Origin: CAZJAH01 sp964544155
GTDB lineage: Bacteria; Bacteroidota; Ignavibacteria; Kapaibacteriales; UBA2268
NCBI GenBank assembly: GCA_964544155.1
Contig: CAZJAH010000001.1
Coordinates: 248,001-312,000, forward strand
Direction of reading: 5' to 3'
Length of the DNA: 64,000 nt
Part shown: positions 52,368 to 62,444 of the stretch, one piece after another
Layout of the letters: each line of letters begins with the position of its first letter
Numbering within the stretch: position 1 is the stretch's first letter
Notes under the pieces: generated by a model
What the model was told of the DNA's origin: nothing
The model's database searches: none
Seen by the model: the letters and a program-made list of their open reading frames with translations, nothing else
Program-made: the position numbers and the translations under genes

Positions 52368-55187
52368 ATGTCCATCTGGAGTAAAAAACCTAATATTTAC
52401 AGGCTGATATATTCAGCGCTTTTGCTTTTGCTTACCGCGATGGCCTGCCTGAACTTTTACCGGAACGCGTCATCTCCGCATGATGAGAACTTTTACCAAA
52501 CCCCTCCCTCCAATTTTTATGTCAGCGAGAAGATCAATACATATAAGATAATACACAATAAAAATGAAAATGCCCTGAAAAGCAGCAGCATCCCTCCCGG
52601 CAGCTATATTATGGCCATTAAAGGAAATGTGCCAGCGGGCATGAAAGATTTATCTGAAACGCTCGAATCGGATAATGATTCGATACACATAAAGGCCTTC
52701 AATGTTGAAACCTGGCAAATGGAAGAGCATATAAGCGGTAACCGGAACCTTGATACATCGAAAATCATTTATATTGATGGCGCGGCTCTTATTATCGGAC
52801 TGAGTGAAGGAGGAGCTTCTGACCGCGCGGGAATGAAAAGGGGCGACCTTATTTACCGGGTTAACGGCAGGGAGTTCAAGAATATTTTCCAGGCCGACAG
52901 TATGATGCGCTCATTTGAGAGCGGTGATATTATCCGCTATGACGTACTGCGAGGAAACAAAACGATACGTCTCGACGTTAAGCTGGCCCGGTTCGGCGTT
53001 CAGTTTATAACGCTAACCTTATTCATATCGGGTATTTTATATATGGCAACCGGCGCCTTTTTATCTTTTAAAAGGCCTAAGATAAAGGCCGCACGGGTAA
53101 CAGGCATGGCTTTTACTTTGATAGGGTTCTATCTGGCAGCAATGTATAACAACGCACCTCTCGCGCAGAGTGAAATTTTCTCAGTGCTGCGAGTTCACCT
53201 CTTAGTTATAACAATATATATTGGCCTTGTGATATTCCTGCACAGCTATTACCTTTTCCCTGTGGAGCGCAGAAGGATTCTTAACAAGAAATGGCCACTC
53301 CGGGTACTATATGCCTTAGGATTTATATCAGTAGCCGCCGTTCTTGTCATTTTAAAAATTGATTTTGAGCACAGTTTTACCGTTCAGTTTATACTTATCA
53401 CTTTGATTTTTGTTTTCGGCATCTCTATACTTTTCATTTTCAGGGAGAAAAGCGACAAAAAAAGCCGCAGGCTGGGCCGGGCAATCCGGTTCTCGATGGC
53501 TGCCAATGTTTTGTTTTTCTTCTTCCTGGGCGCCATTCCATACTTCAGTGGGCGAATAGGGCCATTGCTGAGTAATATAGCAGCCTATTTGCAGATTTTT
53601 ACTCTGTTAATACCACTCGCTTATTTTTATACAATCGGAAAATACAGGCTGCTGGATTTGGATATCCGTCTCAGGCGAAATATTCAATATCTTGTATTCG
53701 CAAATGCGTGGAGGCTCCTCGTAACTGCTGTGGTAATCGGTCTGATTGGTCTATTTGCCAGCATTGAGTTCCAGATGCCGAATCTGCACTTTACGGGTTC
53801 GAGCATTGAAGTGCTGAATAAACCCCTTTCACCGTATAAAAACCTTTTTTATGAAAAGATTTTCCTCATTATAATTTCATTTCTACTTATACTGGTTTTC
53901 ACCGGTATAGGTAAGAAAGGGCTTAAATATCTGGATAAAAAATTCTACCGCGCTAAATTCGACTACAGGGATGCTTCTTCTAAGCTGCTCAGACTTATGG
54001 AAAACAGCCTTAATGTAGAAAATCTGGCTAAGTTTATTGTGGGTAAACTAAGCAGCCTCATACATCTGAAACGCGCCGGAGTGATATTCTTTAAAGATGA
54101 AGGAGAAGTCCGCGCACAGGTATATTACGGACTTAAAACCGACGCGGTAAATAAATATTGCCGCCTGGCCGGCCCCGCGATAGTCAAAGCAGTCAGGCAG
54201 TTCAAAGAAGTGATCCGAGTGGAATACATGCCGGGCGATCTGAAGGAAGTTTTCCTTGAATGTAAATTCATGTATATTATTCCGGTTAAATCAAAGGGTA
54301 AGATACTGGGAATTATTCTGATTGGGGAAAAGCTGTCTGAATCGCCCTACCACCATGAAGATTTTGAATTTCTGAAAACAATTTCTGTACAGGCAGCCGT
54401 AGCAGTTGAGAATACTATGCTTTACGAAAGTCTTGCACAGCAGGAAAGAATGAAGCATGAATTGGAAATTGCCCGAAAAATACAGATAGCCTCATTGCCG
54501 GATTCTATTCCCGAATTTCCAGGGCTGGATATATCCGGCATTTCACTGCCCGCGCTGGAAGTAGGCGGCGATTTTTATGATTTCCTAATTAATGGACGCG
54601 AAGAACTGACGGTGGTCATCGGAGACGTAAGCGGTAAGGGCACCTCCGCGGCTATGTATATGTCCAAAACTCAGGGTATACTTAGAACCCTGCATGACTT
54701 CAACCTAAACCCGCGGGAAATGCTGCACCGCTCCAACAATCTACTCTACGGCCATATTGAAAAAAATTCATTCATATCCGCGACCGCTGCCAGGATAGAC
54801 CGCCACAGGCAGTTCATGACATTCTCGCGCGCGGGGCATCTTCCGGTATATCACTTCCAGAAAATGAACAATATGGTCATAAAGCACAAACCCAAAGGTA
54901 TAGCTATGGGTATGACGGGAAATTCCCTGTTCATCAATAATCTGGAACAGCTTTCGATTAAATTCGATGAAGGAGATATTTTCCTGCTGATAACTGACGG
55001 AGTTACCGAAGCCCGCGATAAGTCAGGTAATGAATACGATGAGCGGGAACTTGTAAATCTTATCATTCAGAATAATAATGAAAGCGCCGGGAGGCTGCGT
55101 GATTCCATTATCAATTCCCTTGAGAGCTTCCGGCGCGAAGAACCCCAGTATGACGACATCACCATCGTTGTTATCAAGGTAATATAG
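52368..55187 (+). CDS. Membrane PP2C-type (SpoIIE/RsbU) phosphatase with PDZ and GAF domains
   Basis: A 939-residue signalling protein. Helix 1 (about 12-31) leads to an extracytoplasmic part with a PDZ domain (about 137-208; IIGLSEGGASDRAGMKRGDLIYRVNG), then about eight further membrane helices (210-520), a GAF-like domain (about 540-680) and a SpoIIE phosphatase domain (about 690-939). The metal-binding aspartates are in GGDFYDF, VIGDVSGKG, ITDGVTEARD and YDDITIVV, so it should be active on Ser/Thr phosphoproteins, classically anti-anti-sigma factors. No STAS or HATPase gene lies beside it. The PDZ domain could sense envelope peptides. The start is the ATG after GCAGGGTGT. Confidence 0.88.
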   Translation: MSIWSKKPNIYRLIYSALLLLLTAMACLNFYRNASSPHDENFYQTPPSNFYVSEKINTYKIIHNKNENALKSSSIPPGSYIMAIKGNVPAGMKDLSETLESDNDSIHIKAFNVETWQMEEHISGNRNLDTSKIIYIDGAALIIGLSEGGASDRAGMKRGDLIYRVNGREFKNIFQADSMMRSFESGDIIRYDVLRGNKTIRLDVKLARFGVQFITLTLFISGILYMATGAFLSFKRPKIKAARVTGMAFTLIGFYLAAMYNNAPLAQSEIFSVLRVHLLVITIYIGLVIFLHSYYLFPVERRRILNKKWPLRVLYALGFISVAAVLVILKIDFEHSFTVQFILITLIFVFGISILFIFREKSDKKSRRLGRAIRFSMAANVLFFFFLGAIPYFSGRIGPLLSNIAAYLQIFTLLIPLAYFYTIGKYRLLDLDIRLRRNIQYLVFANAWRLLVTAVVIGLIGLFASIEFQMPNLHFTGSSIEVLNKPLSPYKNLFYEKIFLIIISFLLILVFTGIGKKGLKYLDKKFYRAKFDYRDASSKLLRLMENSLNVENLAKFIVGKLSSLIHLKRAGVIFFKDEGEVRAQVYYGLKTDAVNKYCRLAGPAIVKAVRQFKEVIRVEYMPGDLKEVFLECKFMYIIPVKSKGKILGIILIGEKLSESPYHHEDFEFLKTISVQAAVAVENTMLYESLAQQERMKHELEIARKIQIASLPDSIPEFPGLDISGISLPALEVGGDFYDFLINGREELTVVIGDVSGKGTSAAMYMSKTQGILRTLHDFNLNPREMLHRSNNLLYGHIEKNSFISATAARIDRHRQFMTFSRAGHLPVYHFQKMNNMVIKHKPKGIAMGMTGNSLFINNLEQLSIKFDEGDIFLLITDGVTEARDKSGNEYDERELVNLIIQNNNESAGRLRDSIINSLESFRREEPQYDDITIVVIKVI

Positions 55188-55232
55188 CTGAAGCCGCATA
55201 ATTTTTTATCCAGCGGCTATTATCCAAATTCT

Positions 55233-56501
55233 TTACCGGACTATTTGAATTTTTTCACTATATACATTCTCATCTAAGCTATTTGTGAATGTTAAAAAAT
55301 AAGTGCCCGAAGAAATATCCGGCAAATGTAATGTGATTCTGTTTATACCTTTGTCTAAGCTGCCTTGATAGAGATGATTTTTAGTTTTGGACGAAAAATC
55401 AAACAAGTAAATGTTGATATACTCTGAAACATTTGCTAAAATATTAGCATTAATTATTTCTCTGGTTACGGGATTTGGAAATATTTCTAAAACATTGATA
55501 AGACCTTCTCCAGAACTTTCAGAATTAAGATCATGTATCCTTTTTTTGGTTAATCCTGAATCAATTTTTGTTACCTTGAGAAAGAATTTCTTCCCGTCAA
55601 TAGTTGTATCTTCAACAAACCCTGCCAAAAATTTGCTTTTAAATTCATCATTGTATAGAGAAGGTACGGCTCGAATTTCCGGATAAACACCGTGCTGCTG
55701 AAAATGAGAATCAGCGTAATCATTAAGCTCTGTCCACCATTCGTTTTGCAGGTATTCCCAGTAGTCATCCCAGAAATGCCTCGTTCCCAGACTATCAACC
55801 CATGCAGTCTGGCTAATTTGATAAGATTGTAGTTTAAGTACCATTCCATAAGGAGTTTGTCCCCAGCGTTTAGGTACAACTTCCAAGTATACATCCCTGC
55901 CGTAAGCAGCCTCAGGAATATCTCTTACTATCCAGGCAGTATTTGGCGATGTCCCGTACTTTGCTGTAGAGTCAATTGCATTATGTTGTGTAACACCCAC
56001 ACTATCAATAATGTCAATTGTTTCTCCTATTTCAGCATCTACTATTCTTAAAACAAATTCCTGATGATCAGCGATTAAGTCGTAATCATCATTTTCATCT
56101 TCAAATTCATCCGGATCACATGGATCATAATTTACTTTCATTTCCCTGAAAAAAGATATTTTTTGATGACCGATTTCCGGAACTCTAAAAGTCTCTGTTC
56201 GGCTATAAGGCATTAAATCATAGTTTATGCCTTGCTCTGAAGACCCTTTTAAGGTCCTGTTTTCAAATTCGGCCAAATCCGGTTTTATATATATTCTTGT
56301 TTCATCAGAGTCACTAATCAATTTGAACTCCCCTACCAGATAATATACATAGGCTGTTTCAAATGCATTTGTAAAATGCAGATACTGATTAAATCTGTAA
56401 TTCTCACTGTTGTAAGCAAACACAGGTTCTTTTAGAAATGATTGAGATTGTACATTTACAACCATTGTTAACAGTGACAGCATTACTATGATTTTTTTCA
56501 T
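55233..56501 (-). CDS. Secreted protein with T9SS sorting domain
   Basis: A 422-residue cargo protein: signal peptide (1-19, VNVQSQ), a long unassigned region rich in acidic and aromatic residues (DPCDPDEFEDENDDYDL; HFWDDYWEYLQNEWWTEL) and a C-terminal sorting domain (about 340-422; VLEIFPNPVTREIINANI, SSGTYFLTFTNSLDEN). Function of the passenger is unknown to me. It begins 2 bases after the small cysteine-rich gene and is surely cotranscribed with it. Base composition is AT-rich compared with gyrA. Confidence 0.8.
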   Translation of the reverse strand: MKKIIVMLSLLTMVVNVQSQSFLKEPVFAYNSENYRFNQYLHFTNAFETAYVYYLVGEFKLISDSDETRIYIKPDLAEFENRTLKGSSEQGINYDLMPYSRTETFRVPEIGHQKISFFREMKVNYDPCDPDEFEDENDDYDLIADHQEFVLRIVDAEIGETIDIIDSVGVTQHNAIDSTAKYGTSPNTAWIVRDIPEAAYGRDVYLEVVPKRWGQTPYGMVLKLQSYQISQTAWVDSLGTRHFWDDYWEYLQNEWWTELNDYADSHFQQHGVYPEIRAVPSLYNDEFKSKFLAGFVEDTTIDGKKFFLKVTKIDSGLTKKRIHDLNSESSGEGLINVLEIFPNPVTREIINANILANVSEYINIYLFDFSSKTKNHLYQGSLDKGINRITLHLPDISSGTYFLTFTNSLDENVYSEKIQIVR

Positions 56502-56503
56502 TT

Positions 56504-56875
56504 TTAGTCCTCCTGTATAACTTCATAGACATCATCGCAGTAAAAGGCTGCATTTACTTCATTAGCCAAATGATGATCCTGCAATTCCTTGCAATCCCAA
56601 CACTGGCCATCATAGCTGAGACATATAATATCGCCACTGGCAATATTACAGGCAGTACACATTAAAGATGTAGTAACATTGACATGCCAATCAATTTGTA
56701 ACATACATGGAACTCTGGTATAAGTCTGACACCATTGATTTTCCATCCTGCATATATAGCCTGCATGCGTACAACACTGTGGATCAGGACATGGAGTTTT
56801 GCCAGGATTTATATGCGCGTAAGCCATTATAGAGCTGAAACAAAAGATTAAAAGAAAAACCATTAATTCTCTCAT
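56504..56875 (-). CDS. Small secreted cysteine-rich protein, unknown function
   Basis: A 123-residue protein with a signal peptide (about 1-20, SSIMAYA). The mature part holds 12 cysteines in about 100 residues, spaced as C-CC, C, C, C, then MCTAC, C, CWDC and a last C, so six disulfides or a metal site are possible. There is no T9SS tail, and I do not recognise the family. It stands 2 bases ahead of a T9SS cargo gene, which suggests that the two products meet at the cell surface or periplasm. Confidence 0.72.
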   Translation of the reverse strand: MRELMVFLLIFCFSSIMAYAHINPGKTPCPDPQCCTHAGYICRMENQWCQTYTRVPCMLQIDWHVNVTTSLMCTACNIASGDIICLSYDGQCWDCKELQDHHLANEVNAAFYCDDVYEVIQED

Positions 56876-57234
56876 CGCAAATCTCCTAAAAAATGAATTG
56901 TGCTTTTAATAAATTTGATTTGAATATAAGTACTTATACCTTGAGCAACATAAAAAAAAAAATCAAATTCCAAATATTTTTTTATAATTTTTTTTGTAAT
57001 AATGAGAAAAAATCATAATTACGGTGTGGGACGCGAAATTTTTGCGCTATCTATTTTCAGGGAAAAATTCAAGACCGGTTAATGTAGAAATTCCGCGCAT
57101 TTCATAGTTTCTTTGTAACTAATATCAACTTTAAATCGTAAATACAAGACGGCAAGGTTAAACTTAACACAATCTTAATCTGTCTAATCAGGAATAATAA
57201 TCACAATAAAATCAAACAGGGTTTAGAAAATTAT
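56876..57234. other. AT-rich divergent promoter region
   Basis: No gene seen. It should hold promoters for the cysteine-rich gene (minus) and the receptor gene (plus). Poly-T/A tracts occur near 56950-57020, but I find no convincing -33/-7 pair. Confidence 0.5.
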
Positions 57235-59679
57235 ATGAAATTTAAAATATTTATAGCAGCTATAGCCTTTCTATGTGCCATTAATTCCTCTCAGGCTCAG
57301 AAGCCTGATATGGAAAAGCTCAAAAACGCCCGGGAAGCTGTTGTTAAAGGTAAAGTAATCGATAACGAATCAGACAGGCCGCTGGCTTATGCCAATGCCA
57401 AACTTTTCCGCAAAAAGGATTCATCCCTGGTATCTGGCGCTATCGCTGATAAGGAAGGTATTTTCACGATCGACAAACTTCCGTACGGCTTGTACTTTCT
57501 AAAGCTGAATTTTATCGGATATGAACCTATTATAAAGGATAATATTCTTCTTACTCCAAAAAATAAAAAAATTGATGTCGGAACGAACTATCTGTCTCAA
57601 TCGACTGTAACAACCGAGGACGTGGAAGTTACCGCGGAAAAAGAGATAGTAGAATTTAAAGTTGACAGAAAGATCATCAATATTAACAAGGATATAGCTT
57701 CATCCGGTGGCAATGCTGCTGACGCGCTTGCAATCGCACCGCAGGTTAATGTCGATATTGAGGGTAATGTCAGCTTAAGAGGTAGCGAAAATTTCACAGT
57801 GTATATCAACGGCAAGCCAAGTGTACTCGACGGTACCGAAGCTTTGCGGCAGATTCCGGCCTCATCTATAGAGCATATAGAGATCATTACAAATCCTTCC
57901 GCCAAGTATGATCCCGAAGGGCTGGCAGGTATCATTAATATAATCACCAAAGAAAATTTCCTTGACGGAATTAGCGGTATGACCTCGATTAACGGCGGCA
58001 TGTACAATGAATACGGCATAGATGTCAACTTTAATTGGAATTTGGAAAAACTCAGCCTGAACACAGGCTTTGATTATGGAAATAATACCTGGCCCGGTGA
58101 AAGTGAATCAAGGAATATATCTTTCGCACAGGATACTTTCTATCTTTTTTCTGATTCGGAAAGGGATTTTGAAAGAAACAGGCTGAACCTGAAGCTTGGA
58201 GCGGCTTATGATTTTACGGATAAGCTAAGTATGACTCTTAACGGTGGATTCGGTTCAAGAAATCGCGATCATATTAACGAATCACTGAATGAAAGCTATT
58301 ACAATACAATAACTGACTTAACTTATTCGGAAAGCATCAGTGAAGGAGATAATCAGAAGGGATTTTACAGCATTAGCTATAATTTAAATTACCGGATTAA
58401 TGATCTTGGAGAAAAGTTGGATCTAACGGCATTTTTCTCAGATGAATGGGGAGACGGCACAGACCTTCAGGAAGAATTTTACACCGGCAGCGATTATCAA
58501 ACATTTCTTGACTACCGCTCGGGAACACGTTCTAATGAAGATGAAACGGAAAATGAATTAAGAATTACGCTCGATTACGTGAAACCTTTTTCCAAAAACA
58601 CAAAATTTGAGGCCGGTTTCCATACTGATATTGAAAATTCCGATGAAGATTATGAATTCTTCCTGCTTGATACTAATAGCGGACAGTGGAATTTCTCTGA
58701 CCGCTTTAGTAATGAGATGTTATTCGATAGATATATATACGCAGGATATTTTCTTTGGGCCTCAACTATAGCTGGCTTTGACTATCAACTCGGCTTAAGA
58801 GGTGAATACACAAACAGGATGACGGATTTCCAGATCGACAGCTATGATAAAAAAATTGAACGCCTGGATTATTTCCCTTCTGTACATATATCGAGAAAAT
58901 TCCCCGGCATGAATCAGATAATGGCCAGCTACAGCAGAAGGATAAACAGGCCTAGAGGGCATTGGCTCGATCCATTCCCGAATTATATGAATACCTATAG
59001 CTACCGCATAGGAAATCCGGCGCTGGAGCCCGAATACACGGATTCATACGAATTGGGCTACCAGAAGATTTTCAGCAAATTCATGTTCATGATTGAAGGT
59101 TTCTACCGCTACACTGATAATATGATGGAACGCATCCAGCGCCTGGACGAAGAAGGAAACTTTGTTTATACTTCGCAGAATTACGGTTCATCAGAATCGG
59201 TTGGTGCTGAGTTTATGCTGAATTACCGCCCTGGTGATAAACTTAATCTGAATCTTGTTTCGGATGTTTTCCATTATTCAATTTCAGGGGATGACGGCAG
59301 AGTGAGAAGCACAGAGAGCTGGGGTTTAAGGTTTTTTGGAGATTACAATATAATGAGCAGCCTGAAAATGCAGCTCAGGGCTTTTTACCGCGGCCCGAGT
59401 ATTACTTCGCAGGGCGATAGGGACGGATTTCTTTACTCGGACCTCGGGCTTAAATATGATATAACAAATAACCTGACTATGACTTTATCCCTGCAGGACC
59501 TTCTCGATTCCAGAAAGCATGAATTTACGACAAATACTCCCAATGTTAGTTCTTATTTTAAATTCAACAGACTTGGCAGGCAGGTAAGCGTGACATTGAA
59601 TTACAGATTTAATAATTACAAACAGGACAGACGCGGATCACGGGAAAACGTTGATGAAGGAGATGCGGATTTCTTCTAG
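57235..59679 (+). CDS. TonB-dependent-receptor-like outer-membrane protein (OMP_b-brl_3 type)
   Basis: An 814-residue outer-membrane protein: signal peptide (1-22, INSSQAQ), a carboxypeptidase-regulatory-like domain (about 37-118; VVKGKVIDNESDRPLAYANAKL), a plug domain (about 125-235; GNAADALAIAPQVNVDIEGNVSLRGSEN is its core, with ITNPSAKYDPEG LAGIINI closing) and a barrel to the end (DPFPNYMNTYSYRIGNPALEPEYTDSYELGYQ). No clear TonB box or SusD-like partner is present, so the ligand is unknown. It is monocistronic, convergent with gyrA, and shares a bidirectional terminator with it. Confidence 0.88.
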   Translation: MKFKIFIAAIAFLCAINSSQAQKPDMEKLKNAREAVVKGKVIDNESDRPLAYANAKLFRKKDSSLVSGAIADKEGIFTIDKLPYGLYFLKLNFIGYEPIIKDNILLTPKNKKIDVGTNYLSQSTVTTEDVEVTAEKEIVEFKVDRKIININKDIASSGGNAADALAIAPQVNVDIEGNVSLRGSENFTVYINGKPSVLDGTEALRQIPASSIEHIEIITNPSAKYDPEGLAGIINIITKENFLDGISGMTSINGGMYNEYGIDVNFNWNLEKLSLNTGFDYGNNTWPGESESRNISFAQDTFYLFSDSERDFERNRLNLKLGAAYDFTDKLSMTLNGGFGSRNRDHINESLNESYYNTITDLTYSESISEGDNQKGFYSISYNLNYRINDLGEKLDLTAFFSDEWGDGTDLQEEFYTGSDYQTFLDYRSGTRSNEDETENELRITLDYVKPFSKNTKFEAGFHTDIENSDEDYEFFLLDTNSGQWNFSDRFSNEMLFDRYIYAGYFLWASTIAGFDYQLGLRGEYTNRMTDFQIDSYDKKIERLDYFPSVHISRKFPGMNQIMASYSRRINRPRGHWLDPFPNYMNTYSYRIGNPALEPEYTDSYELGYQKIFSKFMFMIEGFYRYTDNMMERIQRLDEEGNFVYTSQNYGSSESVGAEFMLNYRPGDKLNLNLVSDVFHYSISGDDGRVRSTESWGLRFFGDYNIMSSLKMQLRAFYRGPSITSQGDRDGFLYSDLGLKYDITNNLTMTLSLQDLLDSRKHEFTTNTPNVSSYFKFNRLGRQVSVTLNYRFNNYKQDRRGSRENVDEGDADFF

Positions 59680-59703
59680 AAAATATGGGTATTCCGCTAA
59701 AAT

Positions 59704-59737
59704 AAAAAGCTGTTCCCCGAAATGGGAACAGCTTTTT
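59704..59737. terminator. Bidirectional terminator between receptor gene and gyrA
   Basis: Perfect 14-base arms (59704-59717 and 59724-59737) with loop CGAAAT; the arms end in A and T runs, so both convergent transcripts can stop here. Confidence 0.92.
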
Positions 59738-59760
59738 TAATATAGTGATTAAGCCTTTGA

Positions 59761-62256
59761 CTAAAGCAGCGTATCCTGCCCTCCCATATCGGTCGGCGGA
59801 TTGATTAGCTCGTCATCATCACCGTTTTCTTCACGGTTGACTGTTGTGACATCAGCAATATCATCGCCTTCATCCAGGCGAATAAGCCGTACACCCTGTG
59901 TATTCCTGCCGATAATCCTGATATCCTTCACAGCCTGCCTAATAAGTATACCTTTGGTGGTCATAACCACCAGGTCTTCTGTATCGACGGCTGAAAGCAG
60001 CCCTACTACCTGGCCGGTTTTGGGAGTTACGTTCATTGAAATAACACCTTTGGCGCCGCGTTTGGTAAGCCTGAAGTCCTCATAGCGTGTGCGTTTGCCG
60101 TATCCTTTTGATCCTACAACGATTATCTGCTGGTCGGGCCTCATGATCACAACCATTGAGACTACTTTGTCGTCCTTCGCGAGGCTTATACCTCTTACAC
60201 CAGTAGCAGTCCTGCCCATAGGCCTGACGTCATTTTCGCGGAAGCGGCAGGCGAGGCCGTTCTTAGTGCCAAGTATAATATCAGCTTTACCGTCGGTAAC
60301 TTTAACGGAAATCAATCTGTCATTATCTAATAAATTAATGGCAATAATTCCGTTAACTCTAATATGCGCGAAATTAGAAAGCGGCGTTTTCTTGATCGTA
60401 CCATGAGAAGTAGCCATTACCACAAACTCATCATCGGTGAATTCTATTATGGAAAGATAAGCCGTTACGTTTTCATCAGGCATTTTCTGAATGACGTTAG
60501 CCAGGGATCGGCCTTTTGAGCTTCGGCTTCCTTCGGGCAGATCATATACTTTTATCCTGTACACTCTGCCCATATCAGTAAAGAAGAGCAGATAATGGTG
60601 TGTTGACGCCTGGAAAACAATTTCAACAAAGTCTTCTTCGTGCCTTCCCGTCGCGCCGGCGCCTCTTCCGCCTTTTTTCTGTCTGCGGTAACTGCTCAGA
60701 GGGGTGCGTTTGATGTATCCCTGCTTGGTAATGGTCACTATCACGTCCTCGTTTGCTATCATATCCTCAACGGTAAACTCCTTAGAGTCATAGATGATTT
60801 CTGTGCGCCTTTCATCGCCGAATTTATCTTTCAGTTCAGTTAATTCTTCGGAAATGATCCTCATCTGAAGTTCTTTACTCGCGAGAATGGCTTCGAGCCT
60901 TTCAATAGTTTGGATAAGGTCGCGGTATTCCTGCTGGAGCTTATCTCTTTCGAGCCCTGTCAGGCGCTGCAGCCTCATTTCAAGTATAGCTTTTGACTGA
61001 ACTTCCGTAAGGTCGAAGCGTTTTTGCAGCCTTTCACTTGCAGTGTTTGTATCGGGCGATTTTTTGATCAGCTCTATCACTTCATCGATATTATCGAGAG
61101 CTATAAGGAGGCCTTCAACGATGTGAGCCCTTTTCTTGGCAGCGTCCAGCTCGTACTGGGTCCTTCTGACGATGACCTCATTACGGTGCTTCACAAAGTG
61201 CTGCATCATTTCTTTGAGTGTTAGCACCATGGGCCTGCCGTTTACAAGGGCGAGCATATTGGCGCCGAAAGTAACCTGCATCTGAGTATGTTTGTAGAGG
61301 TTATTAAGCACGACTTCCGGGATAGCGTCGCGCTTGAGCTCAATAAGAATTCTCATGCCGTCGCGGTCGGATTCATCCCTGAGATCGGATATATCTTCGA
61401 TGATTTTATTTTTAACGTGGTCAGCAATTTTTTCGATAAGTCCGGCTTTATTAACCTGGAAAGGCAGCTCTTCAACTATTATTGACTGCCTTCCTTTTTT
61501 GTCCTCTTCAATCTTGGCTTTTGCCCTGACAATAATCCTGCCTCTTCCGGTATTGTATGCGTCCTTTACGCCATCATAGCCGTAGATGATACCGCCGGTA
61601 GGGAAATCGGGCGCCGGAACGTGCTCAATTAGTTCTTCGGTTGTAATATCAGGATTTGCTATTAAAGCGTTAATTCCGTTGACAATTTCAGTGAGGTTGT
61701 GCGGGGGCACATTAGTAGCCATGCCGACCGCGATACCGCTGGCGCCGTTAACGAGCAGCCCCGGGATAACTGAAGGCAGAACAACGGGTTCTTCCAGGGA
61801 TTCATCGAAATTGGGCCTGAAATCTACCGTATTTTTATCGATATCCCTTAAAGCGTGAATAGCAATTTTTGCCAGGCGGGTTTCTGTGTAACGCATGGCC
61901 GCGGGAGAGTCGCCGTCAACCGAGCCGTAGTTACCCTGGCCGTCCACCAGTGGATATCGCATGTTCCATGGCTGAGCCAGCCTTACCATTGCGTCATAAA
62001 CCGACGAATCGCCATGTGGGTGATACTTACCGAGCACTTCACCGACAAGCCTCGCGGATTTTTTGTAAGGGCGGTTGGGCATAAGGCCCAGCCCCTGCAT
62101 GGCAAAAAGTATCCTGCGGTGAACAGGCTTTAGGCCGTCTCTGACATCCGGCAGCGCCCTGGATACAATCACCGACATTGAATAGTCGAGATACGAGGTA
62201 CGCATCTCGTCTTCTAACTGGGTAGGAACTATTTGTTCTTTACCTAATAATGACAT
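59761..62256 (-). CDS. gyrA: DNA gyrase subunit A
   Basis: GyrA cuts and rejoins DNA for negative supercoiling. The 831 residues show the start block LDYSMSVIVSRALPDVRDGLKPVHRRIL, the catalytic tyrosine in AAMRYTE (Tyr123) and six beta-pinwheel blades. The GyrA box is present as QKKGGRG, which favours gyrase over topoisomerase IV. At the quinolone-contact region HPHGDSSVYDAM, positions matching E. coli Ser83 and Asp87 are Ser84 and Asp88, the susceptible form. The C-terminal tail is acidic. It is transcribed toward the shared terminator; gyrB is not in the window. Confidence 0.97.
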   Translation of the reverse strand: MSLLGKEQIVPTQLEDEMRTSYLDYSMSVIVSRALPDVRDGLKPVHRRILFAMQGLGLMPNRPYKKSARLVGEVLGKYHPHGDSSVYDAMVRLAQPWNMRYPLVDGQGNYGSVDGDSPAAMRYTETRLAKIAIHALRDIDKNTVDFRPNFDESLEEPVVLPSVIPGLLVNGASGIAVGMATNVPPHNLTEIVNGINALIANPDITTEELIEHVPAPDFPTGGIIYGYDGVKDAYNTGRGRIIVRAKAKIEEDKKGRQSIIVEELPFQVNKAGLIEKIADHVKNKIIEDISDLRDESDRDGMRILIELKRDAIPEVVLNNLYKHTQMQVTFGANMLALVNGRPMVLTLKEMMQHFVKHRNEVIVRRTQYELDAAKKRAHIVEGLLIALDNIDEVIELIKKSPDTNTASERLQKRFDLTEVQSKAILEMRLQRLTGLERDKLQQEYRDLIQTIERLEAILASKELQMRIISEELTELKDKFGDERRTEIIYDSKEFTVEDMIANEDVIVTITKQGYIKRTPLSSYRRQKKGGRGAGATGRHEEDFVEIVFQASTHHYLLFFTDMGRVYRIKVYDLPEGSRSSKGRSLANVIQKMPDENVTAYLSIIEFTDDEFVVMATSHGTIKKTPLSNFAHIRVNGIIAINLLDNDRLISVKVTDGKADIILGTKNGLACRFRENDVRPMGRTATGVRGISLAKDDKVVSMVVIMRPDQQIIVVGSKGYGKRTRYEDFRLTKRGAKGVISMNVTPKTGQVVGLLSAVDTEDLVVMTTKGILIRQAVKDIRIIGRNTQGVRLIRLDEGDDIADVTTVNREENGDDDELINPPTDMGGQDTLL

Positions 62257-62392
62257 ATTTATGATCTTAAAAAATTACGGAATATTTTCTATTTATAATG
62301 CTGTTAACGCGCTTATAAATAATTTATATAGCACGATTTACAAACTTATAAATATACGAAATTTCAGGCAGAATATGAAGGGAAATATAAAT

Positions 62393-62422
62393 AAAAAAGG
62401 CAGGGAAAACCCGCTCCCTGCC
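62393..62422 (-). terminator. Rho-independent terminator of atpG
   Basis: Eight-base arms (62399-62406 and 62415-62422), followed on the minus strand by TTTTTTATTTAT. It lies about 22 bases after the atpG stop and ends the hldD-atpG transcript. Confidence 0.9.
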
Positions 62423-62444
62423 TGCATCTTTAATGATTAATAAA

